From contig JABHBK010000008.1 of the NCBI GenBank assembly GCA_018673915.1, positions 1 through 64,000 on the forward strand: a stretch of DNA of 64,000 bases, read 5' to 3'. This document shows positions 27,803 through 36,622 of this stretch, piece by piece. Position 1 is the stretch's first letter; every line of letters starts with the position of its first letter. The notes beneath the pieces were generated by a model, which saw nothing but the letters and a program-made list of their open reading frames with translations, was not told where the DNA came from and made no database searches. The stretch is from Nitrospina sp. (GTDB lineage: Bacteria > Nitrospinota > Nitrospinia > Nitrospinales > VA-1). The position numbers and the translations under genes were made by a program.

Positions 27803-28867
27803 TTATGAGGTGACTTTCCGTAATTGGTTCAGGAATTGATCATTCTCCTGTTTGGTTCCAATTGTGACGCGCAGACAATTTTTTAATCGAGGATGCGAAC
27901 TCAGGTTTCGCAACAGGATCCCATTTTCCTTAAGCTTGTTAAATACGCCATCTTTAGAATCCCTGAACAAAATAAAATTAGAATTCGAAGGGTATACAGT
28001 AATGGAAGGAAATTTTGATAACTCATCCATCAGTCGATTCCGTTCATCCAAAATGGAGTGAATTTGATTTTGCACCGAAGTAAAATTATTTAGAAGTTCG
28101 GTGGCGACCCATTGCGAAACAGTATTAGAGTTATAAGGCAGACGAACTTTGTTCACTTGTTCTGCCAGTAGTGTAGGAAAAATTCCATAACCTACTCGGA
28201 GTCCCGCCAGACCAATTTTTGACAAGCTCCTGAGAATAACCAGGTTGTTATGTTTTTCCATTTGTTTGAGAAAAGTTTTCCCTGAGAAATCCTGATAGGC
28301 TTCATCGAGAACCACGATGCCTTCAAACTGTTCAATGATCTGCTGAATCTCCTGATCAGAAAAGCAATTGCCCGTTGGGTTATTGGGGTAACTAATGAAA
28401 ACCAGTCGGGCTTTTTGTTCTGTAAGAATTTCCAGTGCTGGGCCGGCCTTGAAATCCCAATTATCGTTGAGGGGAAAGCTTACAGGCTTCAACCCCAAGC
28501 CCTGTGCTGTAATGCCATACATGGCAAATGTGGGATCTGGGAAGGCAATGGTCTCTCCTTCATTGCACAGGACTTGCATTAGATATTGAATTAATTCGTC
28601 GGAGCCGTTTCCAATAATAATTTGTTCGGTGAGAACTCCCGTCCTGGCGGCGATTGCTTTTTTCAGGTTTCTGCAATCAGGGTCGGGGTAACGATTCAAC
28701 TCTAATTTATCAAGCCTCTGAAATATTTTATCTAACAGTTCCTGTGAGGGGGGATAAGGGTTCTCGTTAGCGTGTAATTTGGTGCCTTCGTCAAGATTCT
28801 CCACCTGATAGGCTTTGAGTTCTTTTACATTGGCCCGAACCAGTCCCATAAGGTCGATTTGGGACAT
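27803..28867 (-). CDS. hisC: Histidinol-phosphate aminotransferase
   Basis: A PLP-dependent fold-type I aminotransferase of about 354 residues that converts imidazole acetol phosphate to histidinol phosphate. It shows the LHANENPYPP start, SYPNNPTGN (about 160-168), VLDEAYQDF and the Schiff-base lysine in RSLSKIGLAGLRVGYG. The start is either ATG 28867 or TTG 28873; the TTG overlaps the gmk stop and has GGAG closer to it, so TTG is possible. Confidence 0.93.
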   Translation of the reverse strand: MSQIDLMGLVRANVKELKAYQVENLDEGTKLHANENPYPPSQELLDKIFQRLDKLELNRYPDPDCRNLKKAIAARTGVLTEQIIIGNGSDELIQYLMQVLCNEGETIAFPDPTFAMYGITAQGLGLKPVSFPLNDNWDFKAGPALEILTEQKARLVFISYPNNPTGNCFSDQEIQQIIEQFEGIVVLDEAYQDFSGKTFLKQMEKHNNLVILRSLSKIGLAGLRVGYGIFPTLLAEQVNKVRLPYNSNTVSQWVATELLNNFTSVQNQIHSILDERNRLMDELSKFPSITVYPSNSNFILFRDSKDGVFNKLKENGILLRNLSSHPRLKNCLRVTIGTKQENDQFLNQLRKVTS

Positions 28868-28869
28868 GA

Positions 28870-29493
28870 TCAATCGACTCCATCTTTTAATAATTCTTCA
28901 ATGTCTGGTGAAGTTGGAGTGTAAAGGGGGGCTCTGACTTTTTCTGCCTGAAGAATGGAGAGAATAGTATTCACCGTAACGTCGACTTCAAAATTAGTGA
29001 TGACGTAATCGTACATTTTGTATTTTTTGACTTCCTCTTTTCCGGTTTTGATTCGCTGCAGGATGCTTTCTTCTGAATCCGTCCCTCTTTTTTTGAGCCG
29101 GGTCTCCATTTCTTTAATGGATGGCGGAAGGATAAGAATATAAATTCCCTGGTACTTCATTTTCCGCAACGATTCAACACCCTGAACATCCAGCTCCAAT
29201 AGAGCATCGTGTCCGTCCTGCAAATTTGAGGTGATAGACTTGAAGGAGGTGCCATAGTAAAAATTATGAACACGGGCCCACTCAAGGAACTCCTTATTTT
29301 CTATTTTCCCTTCGAATTCTTTTTGCGATATGAAGGTGTAGTCCACTCCATCTTTTTCACCATCCCGGATGGTTCGAGTGGTGTGAGAAACTGCAATTTT
29401 TAAATTAGGTAGTTTCTCGCGCAATAGCTTGCAGGTAGTGGTCTTTCCCGTCCCGGAAGGGGCGGAAAGTACAATCGCCATTCCTTCACTCAT
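28870..29493 (-). CDS. gmk: Guanylate kinase
   Basis: A 207-residue kinase converting GMP to GDP. The P-loop is LSAPSGTGKTTT near the N-terminus, followed by SHTTRTIRDGEKDGVDY, the GMP-binding region, and ALLELDVQGVESL. I start it at the internal ATG 29493 because AGGATG lies 8-9 nt upstream; the upstream ATG (29502) has no ribosome-binding site. It is next to yicC, a very common gene order. Confidence 0.95.
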   Translation of the reverse strand: MSEGMAIVLSAPSGTGKTTTCKLLREKLPNLKIAVSHTTRTIRDGEKDGVDYTFISQKEFEGKIENKEFLEWARVHNFYYGTSFKSITSNLQDGHDALLELDVQGVESLRKMKYQGIYILILPPSIKEMETRLKKRGTDSEESILQRIKTGKEEVKKYKMYDYVITNFEVDVTVNTILSILQAEKVRAPLYTPTSPDIEELLKDGVD

Positions 29494-29544
29494 AGTGCCC
29501 ATCCTAAAAATTAAAAAAGTTCGCGATAAAAATTCGAAACCGAA

Positions 29545-30426
29545 TCACTCAATGTTTTGCAACTGTTCCCTTATTTTTTCAAGTGTGCTTTTTATTTCAA
29601 TGACAAGGTTAGCCATCTGAATATCGCTGGACTTTGAACCCATGGTGTTGACTTCACGGTTGATCTCCTGGGTGATGAACTCCAGTTTCCGTCCCATGGG
29701 TTCTGTCGAATCAAGCAATTTCCTGAATTGCTTGAGGTGACTGGTAAGCCGCGTGACTTCTTCGGTGATGTCACAACGGTCTGCCAGAATAGCGATTTCC
29801 TGTGCCAGACGGCCTTCATCAATTTCAATGCCGTTATTGAGCAGTTTGACTTTCTCTTTTAGCCGGGCCTTGTATTCCTGAATGACTTCCGGTTGTCGTT
29901 TTTCTATCTGCGCTGCGCATTTCTCGATGGTATCGATACGCTCTGAAAAGTCTTTTTGTAAATGTTCTCCTTCTTCCTCTCGCATTTTCTGAAGGGCAGC
30001 GAGGGCCGACCCTGCAATTTCCAGGAGCAGGCTTTCTTTGGCCGGATCAATAGCAACAGGTTCCACTTTTATAACATCGCGAAGTCCGATCACAGAATCA
30101 ATATTTACTTTGCCTTCGAGCCCCAACGAAGTTTGAATTTCTTTAAGGGCATTTACATATTGAGTAGCAAGGGGAAGGTTCGATTTAATTTCCCATTCCC
30201 CTGAGCTGTCATTGCTGTTGGTCAGGGTGATGGTGACGTTAATGGAGCCCCTTACGCAATATGACTTGACGAGTTTCTTTAAGGGGTGCTCCAGATCCAT
30301 AAAGGCTTTTGGGAGCCGGGTATTTATTTCTATGAAGCGGTTGTTAACCGATCGGACTTCCGCCTTATAAGAATAATCGCCATCTTGGAACTCTGCCCGG
30401 CCAAACCCGGTCATGCTGATTAGCAT
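29545..30426 (-). CDS. yicC: YicC/YloC family endoribonuclease
   Basis: A 293-residue protein with the full YicC family pattern: SMTGFGRAEF at the start, EVRSVNNRFIEINTRLP, a central coiled region (about 140-200), and the C-terminal DUF1732 segment EITRL-like LTSHLKQFRKLL with GRKLEFITQEINREVNTMGSK. Members are RNases implicated in small-RNA and stationary-phase regulation. The start codon abuts the stop of the siroheme reductase gene, and gmk follows. Confidence 0.95.
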   Translation of the reverse strand: MLISMTGFGRAEFQDGDYSYKAEVRSVNNRFIEINTRLPKAFMDLEHPLKKLVKSYCVRGSINVTITLTNSNDSSGEWEIKSNLPLATQYVNALKEIQTSLGLEGKVNIDSVIGLRDVIKVEPVAIDPAKESLLLEIAGSALAALQKMREEEGEHLQKDFSERIDTIEKCAAQIEKRQPEVIQEYKARLKEKVKLLNNGIEIDEGRLAQEIAILADRCDITEEVTRLTSHLKQFRKLLDSTEPMGRKLEFITQEINREVNTMGSKSSDIQMANLVIEIKSTLEKIREQLQNIE

Positions 30427-32787
30427 TTATGCCTTTTCTACCGTCAGTTTATAATGGCCGTTTTCTTCAGTCAGAGAAACAACCTCATGCCCATCATTTT
30501 TAAGGCTTCGAGGGACATTTTCAGAAGGCTCACCTGCATCCAGTAATACTTCCAGTATGCTTCCTGGGGCCATGGTTTCCAGCTTGATTTTTGTTTTGAC
30601 GTAATTGAACGGACATTTAACCCCGAGAAGGTCAATACTTTGTTTGCTACTCGCTGCCTTCTCTTTGGGATCATCTCCGCCAACACGTATGCGCAACGTT
30701 TTTTCTGATTGCATGGTGTTTTGTATTTTTCTGCTTTCCTCTACCAGTTCCCCAGCTTCGGTCAGCCACCACCCAGCAGTTTTTTCATCTTTAGCTTCCG
30801 GAGTCTCCTCAAAGCTGTCGATGAGCTTGGCGTGTTTTGCCGCTACAATTTCCATGTCGATCACCAGAGACTGGAATTTTTTCAGACATTCCCAATCATC
30901 GTTGAAGTCCATACCCTCTGTGACCAATAAGGCTCTGGCCGAAGCAATGACAGAACGCTTCGCGTGTTCGCCAGTTTCCTTGAACTCATTTTTTTCCAGG
31001 CTGAGCTTGCCCTGGAAGTGGGCGCGCTCGGCTTCGGTAATGCGATCGGTAATCATGTCGGTAACCGCACCGGCACATTCACCCTGACCACGATCTTCAA
31101 GGCTGAACTTTTCTGTAGAGCCGTAGTCAATATAAGATTCAGGGGACTTCTCAATTTCCGGCAGATCTTTGAGCGGACTCAGCAAGTCGCGGAAATAAGC
31201 TTTTCCCTTACGGTCAAAATATTCGCCAAAGGTTTCGCCATTTTCTTTTCCGGCTTTATAGTCTTCCAGAGAAAGTTTCGTCGCTGCGGGTGCATTTTTA
31301 GCCGGGATTTTTATCACCGATGTGCCAAACACCACATCATCTTCCGAAACCCTTCCACCCAGCAACACTTCATAATGCGGGGTTAGGATGCCATTTAATT
31401 TTTTGGCTCCGCCATGAAAACCGATGGATGCAATATGATGCTGTCCACAAGAGTTCGGGCAACCGCTTGCCTTGATGGAAACATGGTCGAGGTCCTTTGA
31501 AATTTCTAATCCATTGTCCACTTGCTTATTGAGTTCCTCTACCAGTCCGCGCGAAGCGGTGATACCCAGGTTACAGGTCTCCGATCCCGGACAGCAGGTG
31601 ATGTCGCGGATCTCTTCCGTCCCGGCTTTATGTAACCCAATACTTTTCAGCTCGGCAAACACTGCACCGAAGGCATCTTCTTTCACCCAGGGGATCATCA
31701 CGTTCTGGTTGACCGTGGCGAGGATGCTACTGCCGGCATATTTTTCGGCGATGCTTGCGAGTGCCTTGGCCTGCGGAATGGTGAAATCCCCCAATATCAA
31801 TTTGATCTGGACGTTGTAGAACCCATCCTGCTTTTGCGCTTCAATGTTTCGGCCTTTCCAGAGTAAAAACTCAGGGTCGGAGTCATGCTGGTTATTGGGC
31901 TGATAGTTGGGAATAACCGGATTACCCGCTTCGGGGAGTTCAACAGCAGGGTAGGTCTTACCATTCAGCGCCGCATACTCTTCTTCATAGAGTTCTTTGA
32001 TTTTATCCATGCCCAACTTATCGACCACAAACTTCAGCCGGGCTTTATTGCGATTTCTTTTGTCGCCATATTTGTCGAAGACAGAAACAATGGCCTCACA
32101 CATCTGTAAAAAGTTGTGTTCGGGAATAAAATCCATCAAATGTTTTGCCGCATGGGGGAAGGAGCCTAACCCACCGCCAATGAGAACGCGGAAGCCACGT
32201 ACATTATCTTTGATAACCGCTTTGAGTCCGATATCGTGAATGGGTGCCAGGCCACATCCGTTACAACCGCCGAAAGTGATCTTGAATTTTCGCGGCAGGT
32301 TCTGGGTCAACTCCTTACGCAGGAGATATTGGGAAACCGCCAACGCATAGGGGGCGACATCGAACACTTCCGTAGCACAAGTGCCGGCCTTGTGGCAGGC
32401 AGTTACATTCCGCACCGTGTTGCCACAGGCTTCGCGGGTGGTGATCCCCGCCTGGGCCAGATCTTCAATGCCCTGCGGAACATCATTGATCTTTACATAA
32501 TGTAATTGGATATCCTGACGCGTGGTGATGTGAAGGATTCCATGCGAATATTTTTCGGCAAAATCCGCCAGAGTTCGCATTTGGTCGCTGGAGATTTTTC
32601 CAGCAGGGAGCTTGGTCCGCACCATTTGTTCCCCATCCTGACGCTGACCATAAATTCCCTGTTGCAGACGAAAGCGTTTGAAGTCGTCATCGCCAACTTC
32701 GCCTCGGTTCAGGCGTTCTACCTCTGCGGCGAAGGCCTCAATTTCCTGCCGGACCTCGTCCGGAATGTTTAGAGCTTTTGTATCCAT
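30427..32787 (-). CDS. Siroheme nitrite/sulfite reductase with C-terminal TusA-like domain
   Basis: A 786-residue protein. Residues 1-500 form the two-lobed siroheme/[4Fe-4S] reductase, with the cluster cysteines at C399, C405, C443 and C447 (TCCPGSETC and SGCPNSC). Residues about 500-690 are an extra helical region. Residues about 716-786 are a TusA/SirA-like domain with the active Cys-Pro at 725-726 in LLGVKCPFNYV. The reductase part reduces nitrite or sulfite by six electrons, probably from ferredoxin. A sulfur-carrier domain at the end argues for sulfite, or for coupling to sulfur transfer, but assignment between nitrite and sulfite is not possible by eye. GAGGA precedes the ATG. Confidence 0.9.
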   Translation of the reverse strand: MDTKALNIPDEVRQEIEAFAAEVERLNRGEVGDDDFKRFRLQQGIYGQRQDGEQMVRTKLPAGKISSDQMRTLADFAEKYSHGILHITTRQDIQLHYVKINDVPQGIEDLAQAGITTREACGNTVRNVTACHKAGTCATEVFDVAPYALAVSQYLLRKELTQNLPRKFKITFGGCNGCGLAPIHDIGLKAVIKDNVRGFRVLIGGGLGSFPHAAKHLMDFIPEHNFLQMCEAIVSVFDKYGDKRNRNKARLKFVVDKLGMDKIKELYEEEYAALNGKTYPAVELPEAGNPVIPNYQPNNQHDSDPEFLLWKGRNIEAQKQDGFYNVQIKLILGDFTIPQAKALASIAEKYAGSSILATVNQNVMIPWVKEDAFGAVFAELKSIGLHKAGTEEIRDITCCPGSETCNLGITASRGLVEELNKQVDNGLEISKDLDHVSIKASGCPNSCGQHHIASIGFHGGAKKLNGILTPHYEVLLGGRVSEDDVVFGTSVIKIPAKNAPAATKLSLEDYKAGKENGETFGEYFDRKGKAYFRDLLSPLKDLPEIEKSPESYIDYGSTEKFSLEDRGQGECAGAVTDMITDRITEAERAHFQGKLSLEKNEFKETGEHAKRSVIASARALLVTEGMDFNDDWECLKKFQSLVIDMEIVAAKHAKLIDSFEETPEAKDEKTAGWWLTEAGELVEESRKIQNTMQSEKTLRIRVGGDDPKEKAASSKQSIDLLGVKCPFNYVKTKIKLETMAPGSILEVLLDAGEPSENVPRSLKNDGHEVVSLTEENGHYKLTVEKA

Positions 32788-33040
32788 TAATTTCCTCAGT
32801 TTCTATAAATTATAGAGCAAAGTGCCTGTATTTTTCATGCACATCGGAGGCACTCCGCTCAAAATAAGTTAAATATATCCGAATTTGTGGAATACTCAGA
32901 ATGGGTCACAAATAGGGGTTACGCATACAATAATGTAATATCTTATAATAAAACTGCCCTGCAAAACAGTAGTATAGCAGATTCTGGTTAAGAATTCGGC
33001 AACGATAATTAGGGGCTATTATATCGAAGGAGTTGTGGGA

Positions 33041-33757
33041 GTGGACGCCAATTTCCTGTTAATACTTAATTTTGCCGTATATTTTGCGGTTTTTACAGCA
33101 TGTTTGGTCAAGAACACCAATTTCAATATTATTCTGGTTGGCCTCACCTATATGGCTCCGCTCATTCCATTGGGCATGACCGACGCCAATATCGAACGGT
33201 TTCTTATCGTATCTTACTGCAACCTGATATTTGGCATCATTGAAATGGCCTTTTTTGTTCTGACCGAAAGGCCGGAAGATATCACCTTTGACAGACCTTA
33301 TTTAAAACAACTTTTGGGCCATGTTTCCCCCATTATTTTGGCTTTGGTGGGCATGTCGTTTATCGCCCGTGCTACTGAGATTCCAGTAGGCTTGGGGGAG
33401 GGCGCGATAATCGTGGCCTTGTTTTTTGCAGGATCAATAATGCGTGTTTGGGCTGTGGCGCAGTTGGGAGTGTTGCGATTTAAGTTCAATATTGCCTTTC
33501 GCGAAAAGCAGACCCTTAAAACCGATGGCCTTCATGGTCTTATGCGGCACCCGACTTATACAGCGATGATGCTGGTGATACTGGCTTATGCCGTCACCAC
33601 AAATTCCTGGGTATGGGGAGTGCTCGGCATATTATCCGCTTGGTTTGGGTTTCAGTTCAGAATTTATTTTGAAGAATTGGCGTTGGCGGAGCAGTTTGGC
33701 GGGGAGTATGAGAAGTATCGTAACGCAACCCCGATGTGGTTGCCCTACAAACTTTAA
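33041..33757 (+). CDS. ICMT/PEMT-like membrane methyltransferase
   Basis: A protein of about 238 residues with six or seven transmembrane helices. The C-terminal signature LKTDGLHGLMRHPTYTAMMLV followed by EELALAEQFGGEYEKYRNATPMWLP is typical of isoprenylcysteine carboxyl methyltransferase and phospholipid methyltransferase-type enzymes, which bind SAM between the last helices. I favour GTG 33041 with AAGGAG 8 nt upstream over GTG 33035. The bacterial substrate is unknown. It is divergent from the siroheme reductase gene. Confidence 0.85.
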   Translation: MDANFLLILNFAVYFAVFTACLVKNTNFNIILVGLTYMAPLIPLGMTDANIERFLIVSYCNLIFGIIEMAFFVLTERPEDITFDRPYLKQLLGHVSPIILALVGMSFIARATEIPVGLGEGAIIVALFFAGSIMRVWAVAQLGVLRFKFNIAFREKQTLKTDGLHGLMRHPTYTAMMLVILAYAVTTNSWVWGVLGILSAWFGFQFRIYFEELALAEQFGGEYEKYRNATPMWLPYKL

Positions 33758-34077
33758 AAACCTTCGTTATGCCAGAATAATGACGCCGGTAGTTTCTCGG
33801 TCTTTTCCCGGCAACGCTCTTTTTGAGGCGTAGGCGATGGCTCTAAGCTACCAAAAAATATACGGTTGCGGAAATAGATGAACCGATGGCCAGCGCTGAA
33901 ACTAATCGAATTACTCCTGCTATAATCATGACAAATCCCCTAAAAATCAGTAAATGTTTAAGATACTGGTTTATAGAGCAAGAAGGATGCCATTCAACCC
34001 ATTGTTTTAATTATACCTATCTGCCACAGGTCAAAACCTCTGGGGAGGGATGGTGGGCTTGTCATGCTGAGGCGTCC

Positions 34078-34115
34078 GTGATGTTTCATCATTTTTATTC
34101 ATACCTCGAAGAGGT
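34078..34115 (+). repeat. 38-nt hairpin repeat, copy 1
   Basis: This copy matches 36564-36601 at 34 of 38 positions. It ends in a hairpin with stem ACCTC/GAGGT around GAA. In copy 2 the stem is CCCC/GGGG: two of the four differences are a compensatory pair, so the stem is selected or was mutually corrected. The copies flank the copper oxidase gene. Confidence 0.75.
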
Positions 34116-34120
34116 AAGGC

Positions 34121-34148
34121 AGGGGTTCGATTCCCCTTGAGGCTACCA
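34121..34148 (+). repeat. tRNA-like 3' end (T-arm, acceptor strand and CCA)
   Basis: A perfect T-arm AGGGG/CCCCT with loop TTCGATT is followed by seven acceptor-strand bases, a discriminator A and CCA. No 5' acceptor strand, D-arm or normal anticodon loop is found upstream, so this is a remnant and not a gene. The isotype cannot be assigned. Like the fragment at 91-135 it may mark an integration site. Confidence 0.6.
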
Positions 34149-34160
34149 CTTTGGGAAGTT

Positions 34161-34169
34161 TGCTATAAT
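34161..34169 (+). promoter_or_regulatory. Extended -10 promoter of the copper oxidase gene
   Basis: TGCTATAAT is a perfect extended -10 element (TGn-TATAAT). A start site near 34176 would give a leader of about 90 nt before ATG 34268. No good -35 box at standard spacing is seen, as is usual for extended -10 promoters. Confidence 0.5.
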
Positions 34170-34267
34170 CCTGTTATTGCGATAACCCTGTAAGGTTGTG
34201 GTCAAGAGTCTCTTGGTATTTTTCATCAGCTTTCGGGAACTTAGTATATCCTCAAAAAATTCACCTT

Positions 34268-36343
34268 ATGAAAAGATCAGCATATTTTTTATTCATCATA
34301 CTTACACTTAGCTGGATACTAGTACCTTCTGGTTTCGCTGCAATTGTCGAATATGAACTCAATATCAGCTATAAAACTCTGAATGTCACGGGTAAGGATG
34401 TAAAAGCCATGTCCTTAAATGATTCTATCCCTGGTCCTACATTACGTTTTCGTGAAGGAGATACAGCTCGAATCCGGTTGAAAAACAGTATGGACGTGCC
34501 TACATCTGTTCACTGGCATGGAATTCTTTTGCCTTACCGCCAAGATGGAGTCCCTTATGTAACCAATCCACCGATTAAGCCGGGAGAAACACAACAGTTT
34601 GAGTTTCCTATTAAACAAGCTGGTACCTATTGGTTTCATTCTCACACCGGTTTACAAGAACAGCGTGGTGTTTACGGTTCTATTGTTATAACCCCGAAAG
34701 ATGGAGAGCGGGTTCCCTCAGACCAGGATAAAGTAATTGTTTTATCCGACTGGACTAATGAAAACCCGGATGAAATTCTACGAACATTAAAAAGCGGAAG
34801 CGACTATTACAGCTTTAAAAAAGGTTCCCTGCAAAGCTTGGTGGGTGCGGTAAAAGATGGGGCCTTAACAGATGTGTTCAAACGTAGTCTGATGCGCATG
34901 CCTCCTATGGATGTTTCTGACGTTGCCTACGACGCCTTTTTAGCTAACGGGAAAAAGGAATCTACTATACCCGCCAAACCCGGAGAAAAAGTACGTCTGC
35001 GTTTTATCAATTCTGCTACAGCCACTTATTTTCATCTTCAATTTGCAGGAGGCCCGGTTCAAATTGTTTCAGCGGACGGAATAGATGTTGAGCCGGTAAA
35101 TGTCGATCGCTTTCTCATGGCCATTGCTGAAACCTATGACCTTATCGTAACGGTACCTGAGAATGGCTCCTATGAGTTTCGAGCTACAGCTCAGGATGGT
35201 TCTAGTCACTCATCTATTTTTATTGGAAGTGGAAAACGCATTTTGGCTCCAAGTGTGCCTAAACCAAATCTTTACAAGATGAAAATGTCCATGGGCAACA
35301 GTGGGATGAAAATGAAGGGCATGTCATCAAAGATGAAGATGCCTATGGGTATGGATAAAAAAATGGGAATAGATTCAATGACGGCTGACAATGAGCGTCC
35401 TCTGTCCCCATACAAAAAACTGCGCTCTGTAGGAAATTCCTCACTGCCTAAGAAAAACCCCACTCGAGAGGTGGTTCTCACTTTAACAGGAGATATGGAG
35501 CGTTATATATGGTCCATAAATGGGGAAATACTTTCAGCCGATAATATGATTCGCATTCGCCATGGTGAGAATGTTCGATTTGTACTCATTAACAAGACCA
35601 TGATGCATCACCCAATGCACTTACATGGGCATTTCTTTCGTGTGATCAATGGACAGGGCGATTACTCGCCTCTCAAGCACACGGTAGACGTTCCTCCTTT
35701 AGCTACGCAAATCATCGAGTTTGAGGCCAATGAATATAATGACTGGTTCTTTCATTGCCATATTCTCTACCATGCTAAATCAGGGATGGCTCGTGTGGTC
35801 AGCTATGAGGATAAGGAATTGGATGTGGACCTTAAGAAAATCCGCCATAGACTCTATAAGGACTCGTGGAATCCTACAATCATTGGAACAGCCCAGTCTC
35901 ACATGACGGATGGTGTCGCAGTTCTCAGTAATTCCAAAAACATACTGAGTGCAACCTGGCAGGTCGGTTGGCAAAACGTTGACAAAACAGAGCAAGACGT
36001 AGAGCTGGCCTATGACCGTTATTTCAACCGATTCTTAAATGTTTTTGGTGGTATAAACCTTACAAACGATTATGAGCGTGGCATTTTAGGGATTCGATAC
36101 CTCCTTCCTTTTAATATTGATAGCACTTTTCGGTTTGATAGTGAGGGGGAGTTTCGCGTGGAACTATCTCAAGGGTTGCAGTTAACCAGTCGCTTTGAAG
36201 TATTTGGCGATGTCGAATATGACACCGAATCCAAGGAAGAGTGGTTGCTTGGCGGAAAATATATTTTCTCAAAAAATATGGCGCTTACTGGTCAATACCA
36301 TTCCGATTTTGGTGCAGGAGCAGGGCTTGAGTTTCGATATTAA
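34268..36343 (+). CDS. copA: CopA-type multicopper oxidase fused to a CopB-like beta-barrel domain
   Basis: A 691-residue protein from ATG 34268; upstream TTG 34196 would bury the signal peptide. A signal peptide (1-25) precedes three cupredoxin domains with all copper motifs: HWH (82-84), HSH (124-126), HHPMHLHGH (447-455) and HCH-x3-H-x4-M (496-507). A methionine-rich insert (about 337-371) is the copper-binding segment of CopA/PcoA. After the oxidase, residues about 541-691 form alternating amphipathic strands ending in aromatic FRY, resembling the CopB outer-membrane barrel, normally a separate protein. The product would oxidise Cu(I) in the periplasm while held at the outer membrane. Confidence 0.88.
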   Translation: MKRSAYFLFIILTLSWILVPSGFAAIVEYELNISYKTLNVTGKDVKAMSLNDSIPGPTLRFREGDTARIRLKNSMDVPTSVHWHGILLPYRQDGVPYVTNPPIKPGETQQFEFPIKQAGTYWFHSHTGLQEQRGVYGSIVITPKDGERVPSDQDKVIVLSDWTNENPDEILRTLKSGSDYYSFKKGSLQSLVGAVKDGALTDVFKRSLMRMPPMDVSDVAYDAFLANGKKESTIPAKPGEKVRLRFINSATATYFHLQFAGGPVQIVSADGIDVEPVNVDRFLMAIAETYDLIVTVPENGSYEFRATAQDGSSHSSIFIGSGKRILAPSVPKPNLYKMKMSMGNSGMKMKGMSSKMKMPMGMDKKMGIDSMTADNERPLSPYKKLRSVGNSSLPKKNPTREVVLTLTGDMERYIWSINGEILSADNMIRIRHGENVRFVLINKTMMHHPMHLHGHFFRVINGQGDYSPLKHTVDVPPLATQIIEFEANEYNDWFFHCHILYHAKSGMARVVSYEDKELDVDLKKIRHRLYKDSWNPTIIGTAQSHMTDGVAVLSNSKNILSATWQVGWQNVDKTEQDVELAYDRYFNRFLNVFGGINLTNDYERGILGIRYLLPFNIDSTFRFDSEGEFRVELSQGLQLTSRFEVFGDVEYDTESKEEWLLGGKYIFSKNMALTGQYHSDFGAGAGLEFRY

Positions 36344-36563
36344 GGGCATGAATATGACAAAAACTTGTCTAAGTTTTCTCCAAAGAGGGTTTGGAGCCCG
36401 CAAGCTTTAAATACTTTAAACAAAATGGCTTGTGGAAATCTCAACCTGGTCGTTTAAGATCGATTGTGGCCTCCCACGCCGGAAACGTTGCAACGAATAC
36501 CTAAAATCTATAGTCGCCCCTGCCTGCTAAGCAAGATTGTCTGTCGAGTCCAGCGTCATACGT

Positions 36564-36601
36564 GTGATGTCTCATCATTTTTATTCATGCCCCGAAGGGG
36601 T
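36564..36601 (+). repeat. 38-nt hairpin repeat, copy 2
   Basis: This is the second copy of the 34078-34115 repeat, with hairpin stem CCCC/GGGG around GAA. It lies about 220 bp after the copper oxidase and just upstream of the TPR gene, where its hairpin falls between the presumed -35 and -10 positions. Confidence 0.75.
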
Positions 36602-36603
36602 GC

Positions 36604-36612
36604 TGGTATAAT
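36604..36612 (+). promoter_or_regulatory. Extended -10 promoter giving a near-leaderless mRNA
   Basis: TGGTATAAT is a perfect extended -10 box. Transcription would start near 36618-36620, only 3-5 nt before ATG 36623, and no Shine-Dalgarno sequence precedes that ATG, so the TPR message is probably leaderless. Confidence 0.5.
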
Positions 36613-36622
36613 TTTCACCATC

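Larger units (their letters stand above)
33758..34267. other. Intergenic stretch with a 38-nt repeat, a tRNA-like 3' end and a promoter
   Basis: No gene is supported. The open frame 33886-34140 runs into the tRNA-like fragment and has no ribosome-binding site. The right half contains the repeat (34078-34115), the tRNA 3' end (34121-34148) and an extended -10 box (34161-34169). Confidence 0.6.

Noticed and set aside
30605-31087. Long open frames antisense to the siroheme reductase gene
   Set aside because: The reductase on the minus strand has full family homology; the antisense frames are by-products of its codon usage.
33886-34140. 84-codon open frame ending in the tRNA-like fragment
   Set aside because: It reads through the repeat hairpin and the T-arm, which are better explained as RNA-derived sequence; no start signal.
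34078-34148. Possible intact class II tRNA with long variable arm
   Set aside because: The hairpin could imitate a variable arm, but no 5' acceptor strand, D-arm or proper anticodon loop is present.
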